The notes beneath the pieces were generated by a model. That model saw nothing but the letters and a program-made list of their open reading frames with translations. It was not told where the DNA came from and did not search any database. Positions 32,801 through 64,000 of a stretch of 64,000 nt of DNA are shown in pieces. The stretch lies in the NCBI GenBank assembly GCA_949987565.1, contig OX465121.1, positions 5,311,090-5,375,089 on the forward strand, given 5' to 3'. Position 1 is the stretch's first letter; every line of letters begins with the position of its first letter. The position numbers and the translations under genes were made by a program. This DNA is from Luidia sarsii (lineage: Eukaryota; Echinodermata; Asteroidea; Paxillosida; Luidiidae).

Positions 32801-33270
32801 CTGTGTACAAAGTATATGGGACTGAAAGGCAACTGTGCACAAAGTATATGGGACTGAAAGGCAACTGCGTACAAAGTATATGGGACTGAAAGGCAACTGT
32901 GCACAAAGTATATGGGACTGAAAGGCAACTGTGCACAAAGTATATGGGACTGAAAGGCAACTGTGGGAAGTATCTGAAAAACCTACCTTGAACAGAATGA
33001 GTCATTTCTCTTTTCCCATCAGATGCCAGTGTGGAATTTGGAGTGGTCGTCGTCCACACCTGCCAGGCCAGTTGCTGGCCGCAGTCAGGCCAGCCAGGCC
33101 ACCGGCCGCTGGTGGAGGAGTGTGCCGCGCTCCAGGCCGAGCCGGACCTGGGCCTCCTTGACCGGGCCACCTCCGGCCCAGCTGGACACACGACCTTTGA
33201 CCCCGTGATGGTGACGGCCGGAGACGTGGAGAAGTCACGGCACTGTGCCGACCAACCATCAGGGTGTTGA
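29727..33270 (+). CDS. PDCD2L: Programmed cell death 2-like protein, complete six-exon gene
   Basis: Exons 29727-29828, 30513-30673, 30939-31706, 32199-32306, 32416-32564 and 33023-33270 give 511 aa with all phases consistent. The N-terminus (LLGVCDEEI, KFGGRP) and the zinc-binding core (CIACGVPMYLVAQLYCPLEA, FTCIGKTC) match PDCD2 family members. Then come WRVFRSQ, DDWCEDADDWGS, the AAYQQREGLDL motif and the PDCD2_C domain (RYSWNGRPLYL, CASCGGQLVFELQLMPAL, VEFGVVVVHTC). It is longer than human PDCD2L (about 358 aa) because exon 3 has a long Ser/Gly/Glu linker with two poly-Glu runs. In other animals PDCD2L is a 40S-ribosome assembly adaptor exported through CRM1. Intron 3 is best explained as GC-AG. 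AATAAA at 34071 is a possible poly(A) site. Confidence 0.95.
30513..30673 (+). CDS. PDCD2L: PDCD2L exon 2 (zinc-binding region)
   Basis: Acceptor TTGTTGTAG, donor AAG|GTACTC, phase 0 to 2. Encodes DWMHPGSPYPQCIACGVPM and the YCPLEAVPYHR segment. Confidence 0.93.
30755..30870. mobile_element. Hairpin element, copy 2
   Basis: GGCATCTAGAGCTAGGCCTAG and AATAGCCCTAGCCGTAGCTC match the 28692-28815 element in order, in an intron of PDCD2L. Confidence 0.65.
30939..31706 (+). CDS. PDCD2L: PDCD2L exon 3 (acidic linker)
   Basis: Acceptor TTTTCTCCAG. 768 nt from the WRVFRSQ motif to LLQT plus AG. The donor is ACCAG|GCAAGC, a GC donor. The GT at 31735 would put a TGA in exon 4. Two Glu-rich runs (about 31087-31110 and 31430-31470) come from GAG/GAA trinucleotide expansion. 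Confidence 0.85.
32080..32135 (+). repeat. SINE type-B fragment (B-box half)
   Basis: GGTCTTGGGTTCAAATCCCG carries a canonical B box (GGTTCAAATCC) without a tRNA 5' half, just upstream of PDCD2L exon 4. Confidence 0.6.
32199..32564 (+). CDS. PDCD2L: PDCD2L exons 4 and 5 (PDCD2_C domain)
   Basis: Exon 4 is 32199-32306 (SSGDESYEKS to CPEQCV, donor GCG|GTAGGT). Exon 5 is 32416-32564 (YSWNGRPLYLTSPDEG to VLQDTEHT, donor CAG|GTAATA). CG plus G rebuilds the Arg that precedes YSW, as in human (LRYSWSG). Confidence 0.93.
32595..32970. repeat. 32-bp minisatellite array in PDCD2L intron 5
   Basis: About 11 units of ACTGTGCACAAAGTATATGG plus GACTGAAAGGCA, spaced 32 bp. The first unit begins AAACTCCACTGTGCACA. 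The same array occurs at 50125-50445. Confidence 0.95.
33023..33270 (+). CDS. PDCD2L: PDCD2L exon 6 (C-terminus)
   Basis: Acceptor TTTTCCCATCAG. G plus AT gives Asp, then ASVEFGVVVVHTCQ and CW. The C-terminus extends beyond the human end and stops TGA at 33268-33270. Confidence 0.92.
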
Positions 33271-33554
33271 TCCGTCACCGAGACGACTGTGGGGCTTCGA
33301 CCCTCTTCATCTTTGGCTCGGCCAGTTTTTCAGGGCAGAGGGGGAAGAGTGGGGCTGTCCTCGGGCTGTCGATCACTGGCCTGTCCCCCTACGCCTGCTT
33401 GCCGTCTTGAGAGACAGCCTCCCCCCCTCTCTCTCTTCCGGGAAAACTATTGAGAACGATCGCACAAGAGTATCATTTTTGCCACAGCTCAGCGGGCAAT
33501 TCAGTGTGCCACTGCCGTCACAAAAATGTGTTCGAATTTGACTTGATGTGATCT

Positions 33555-33978
33555 CATCCAGCTTTCCTCCTTTGATCCCTTCCCTAACTGCTTGCCCTTC
33601 CCTTTGATCTCACCCTGGTCTGTCTACCAGCTTTCCTCCTTTGATCCCTTCCCTACTGCTTGCCCTTCCCTTTGATCTCACCCTGGTCTATCTACCAGCT
33701 TTCCTCCTTTGATCCCTTCCCTACTGCTTGCCCTTCCCTTTGATCTCACCCTGGTCTGTCTACCAGCTTTCCTCCTTTGATCCCTTCCCTAACTGCTTGC
33801 CCTTCCCTTTGATCTCACCCTGGTCTGTGTACCAGCTTTCTTCCTTTGATCCCTTCCCTACTGCTTGCCCTTCCCTTTGATCTCACCCTGGTCTGTCTAC
33901 CAGCTTTCCTCCTTTGATCCCTTCCCTAACTGCTTGCCCTTCTCTTTGATCTCACCCTGGTCTGTCTACCAGCTTCCC
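33555..33978. repeat. 69-bp minisatellite in the PDCD2L 3' region
   Basis: Six units of about 68-69 bp containing AGCTTTCCTCCTTTGATCCC and CTGCTTGCCCTTCCCTTTGA. They probably lie in the 3' UTR if the 34071 signal is used. Confidence 0.92.
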
Positions 33979-34059
33979 TCACCTTAAAAAAAAGGTCCAG
34001 CAAGGATAGACCACTCCTGGTCCTCCACATGTGTAAGATACTTCAAAAGGAACGAACTC

Positions 34060-34076
34060 ATTAAACGACCAATAAA
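34060..34076 (+). terminator. PDCD2L: Candidate PDCD2L poly(A) signals
   Basis: ATTAAA at 34060-34065 and AATAAA at 34071-34076, about 800 bp after the stop. Consensus match only. Confidence 0.4.
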
Positions 34077-34079
34077 GTG

Positions 34080-37071
34080 AACCGAGAACTGGAATGCAAT
34101 CCATCTTGGGTGATTTTTATTGATAACGGGGAGTATGAACTCCAGAGCTTTCTGGACAAAATTCGCCGTGACTCGAGGCAAGCATGGGTAAAAATGTGAC
34201 CCGGCACAGCATAATGAGGAATAACCCCACTTTTGAGATTTTGAGGTTTTCTAATGATGTGAAAGAGTATACCATTAGCTAAAAATAATATCCTCTAATA
34301 CTTAAAATTTCCGGAAAAAAAAAAAAAAAAAATTGATTTGTAATCGAATCGTGAAGATACTTTAACTTCAGGCGTTGTTTACTCAAAAAGTGTTTTGGTG
34401 GGATATTCCACATGTCGTTGTGCCGGGTCACAAATGCTTGCCCAAGACCGCCATAGAACGAACAAAGCCCGTGCCTGGGCGTCGGCCGGGCTTTGGTAAA
34501 AAGAGTTCCAGGTCTGTGGTTACAAGATGGCAGCTTCCATGACATCCCAGTCTGGCGCCCTCTACTGTCCGTCTACAGGTTTTTTAGAACTGTGGTTATG
34601 ATAACTATAGTTGAGAGTGCTTCATTTTCTATGTACGCACAGCGCACAGAAAGGGGGGGGGTGGGGGGGGGGGGGTAAACAGGCTGTCATCTGCAATGTG
34701 GCCTCAGGCCAATAATAGGCAGCCCTTTAAAAAGATTCGTTTAGGGAGAGGTAGGGTGAGTACAAAAGTGTATAGGTGAAACAAGGCAAGACCCAGAAAT
34801 ATATAACTGCACTACCGTTGTTTTGTTTTTTTATTTGTGGTCAAACAAAGGAAAAACTCACTGGGAATTTTTGAACACATTGAGAAAGATATGGCTGAGA
34901 AAAAAATTGACTGGACCGGGGATTTTGTGGTATTTTTTTTTTTGAGGGGGTCAAAGCAGGTTGACTTTGTTGAAGACGAAAAAAGAAATTACATTCAATG
35001 GGAACGCGCTGTATAACTGCCGTCTGTGTTAACAGACCTCGTTCTTGACTGTAAAAAAAACCAACATGAGAGTGGTCGCTCAGCCGAGTTAACTTATCAG
35101 CCCCACGCAAGGAGTGACATTTCACCATTCTCCCAGGGTAACTGAAAACACAAAAAGCGTCGGTGTATAATCAGAACAAAATTATTTCTTCAGCCACATT
35201 TTTTTTTCTTCGACTTGCTGGTTTGGGAAGTTGTCCGTGGGGATACAAAGAAGACCTTAACCCCCAAAATCATAAAAAAAAAATCATAAAATTTCGGAAC
35301 AAACTCAAAAAGTACCATAGCACACACACAACAGTTTCAATGCACTTTACGCTTAAAGATTACGGGTAACATCAAATATCCGAGAGGAAAAAACACAGAA
35401 AAAAAGTAAACAATTTAAAAATGTAAGCATAGTTATTACTATCGCACAGCACTTTGAATATGTACATACATACATACATACTGTACATCACACAGAATAC
35501 TCATCTATTTTGTGCAAAACACGGAGAGTTCCGTACAATAAATTCTCTCGTTAAAAACATTTCACTTTACAAAACTGTGCCTAATAGTGATGTTTTGACA
35601 TCATTGTTAAATCGGCATAATATTTACACAAACGTTATTTTCTCAGGATTTTTTGGGGTTTTATTTAGGGGGGGGGGGTCTTTTGCAGAAATAGCGCATT
35701 CAGACGAGACTGTCGACAATTTTTTTTCTCCAATTTTCACTGGACTCCGTTTCTGCTTACCACCATTCCACGCTTACAGCCTTGGCCAAGTGCTAAGCAC
35801 AGGAGCCGTCCCTAGCAGTCAACAGCCACACATTGACCCCAATCCCCACTTCCTTCTCATCAACGGCCTGGGATATTTCTTTACTTACAGTAGGTACACA
35901 AAGTTCAACCCTTACCCACAGTATTTGAAAGGCCCACTGCAAGCAGGCCTGCAACTTGGGACCAAGTCCTCACTGGTTTCCACACACAGACACACACACA
36001 TCAAAAACATGTCGGTGAACTTCCTGTACACACACTATCAGTGTACTTAAAAATATAGGCTCTTAAATAATATGACTCTTTTTATTTTTAAATACACACT
36101 GTTCAACTTTGGTCATATGAAAATAGAATACCTGTGTAGTTTAAATAGGTATTTTTGTTGGTCAATAGATATTTGGTCAGAATTTTCAGCTCGGTCAACT
36201 CATACCAGGTAGAATACTTCTTTGGTCTGACAGTTCCACCTGACCTTTGACACGGTCCATCTGACCTTCGACATGGTTTGACCTGGCCAGTGATAACTTT
36301 AGGCAGTTCTGCCCCACCGCTGACCTATGATATGACCTCAGAATGACCCTTGACACAACATCTGAATGACCTCCCTGACATGACTTAAGAATGACCTTTG
36401 ACACGATCTCTGAATGGCCCCTGACAATATTCTGCTCGCAGCTCAGTTCCGCAAACACAAATTCCCCCTGACCTTTGACCTCTACAGGTTTGACCAGTTT
36501 CCACTGGAATGACCTTTAACATCCACAGAGGAATGAGCATGAAATGTGTGTGAAAAAGTGTGAAAAAATGGAATGCAAAAAAAGTGACAAGACGAACGAC
36601 CTGAATATTTACAAAAACAATTGAAGCCACCACTTTTGCATTGATAGAGAAAATCTCAATATTTAAGATACATTCTTGAATGAAATCATCAACAACGTCA
36701 TAGACATCCTTCCATTTCTGACAAGTCTTTTAAGATCCACCAGCCAATCTAAAGCAGTGGTTACGCGCAGCACTGTGCTCAGCACAAAAATTTGCCCCCA
36801 AAATTTAATCCTCCCCCCAAAACAAAACCAAAAAACCACCAAACCAACCACAAACAAAAATGAGTTACAGCCCCACCCACCCCCCAAAAAAATAATAATA
36901 ACAAAATATAATAAATTTTGCATGCAATACCCGGGGCTTTTTGGCTGCCTGGCTGGTACTCTGCCTGGTCTCAATGCAAGCCAATGGCACGTGCAGCCAT
37001 CTTAGCCGGTACCCCTTCCATAGCAACGCACAGGGAACGCCTGGCAGTAACTCGAGGGGGGGGGGGGCGTT
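34080..37071. other. Convergent intergenic / 3' UTR region between PDCD2L and PASK
   Basis: No coding exon is recognised. AATAAA on the minus strand at 36081-36086 could end the distal PASK transcript. A 198-codon plus-strand ORF (35454-36050) has no domain and low-complexity composition, and I treat it as chance. A homopolymer of G lies near 34650. Confidence 0.5.

Positions 37072-64000
<26,929 letters not shown>

Noticed and set aside
32378..33278. Minus-strand ORFs of 186-247 codons with repeated LPFSPIYFVHSC
   Set aside because: Product of the 32-bp minisatellite. The real exons of PDCD2L are on the other strand. The same applies at 50.1-50.5 kb.
35454..36050. 198-codon plus ORF in the PASK 3' region
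   Set aside because: No domain, AT-driven composition, no poly(A) or splice support. Probably chance antisense to a 3' UTR.

Overview
The window is animal nuclear DNA. It has spliced genes with GT-AG introns, long introns full of minisatellites, tRNA-derived SINEs, MITE-like palindromes and LINE fragments, and no bacterial operon structure. The gene content is a Methuselah-like GPCR with a somatomedin-B domain, a ZU5/UPA/death-domain protein, PDCD2L and PASK. Together with abundant TACATG repeats and a repeat carrying a sea-urchin-like histone 3' stem-loop, this suggests a marine deuterostome invertebrate. An echinoderm is my first guess; amphioxus or hemichordate cannot be excluded by reading alone.

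Layout. 1-4370: repeats and AT-rich DNA. 4377-12498 (+): TATA box and a three-exon secretin/Methuselah-like receptor whose signal peptide sits alone on exon 1. 12.5-16.2 kb: 3' flank, a large palindromic MITE and a 54-bp tandem array. 16236-20521 (-): ZU5-UPA-death-domain gene (UNC5/UNC5CL type), with a 21-bp array read in frame. 20.5-29.7 kb: transposable-element-rich intergenic DNA. 29727-33270 (+): complete six-exon PDCD2L with one probable GC-AG intron. 37072-64000 (-): PASK, with 20 exons resolved from the window and phases consistent throughout, plus a possible further 5' exon cut by the window edge. The three middle genes do not form a pathway that I can see. PASK is a nutrient-sensing PAS kinase and PDCD2L is a ribosome-assembly adaptor, and the two converge tail to tail.

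Most notable. A short intronless ORF at 38596-38862 (+) encodes a likely secreted precursor. It has a signal peptide and a 25-residue, six-cysteine segment framed by RR and KR cleavage sites, with AATAAA about 60 bp after the stop. It lies antisense between two mutually exclusive candidate last exons of PASK (37072-37217 and 39934-40064). Both are in phase with the last kinase exon and both encode acidic tails. Other points are an interspersed element with a histone-mRNA-type stem-loop, a TIR transposon nested inside an older repeat with a TAA duplication, and minisatellite units shared between distant introns.

Gene models come from reading frames, splice consensus, phase arithmetic and recalled family sequence. 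No alignment or transcript data were available.
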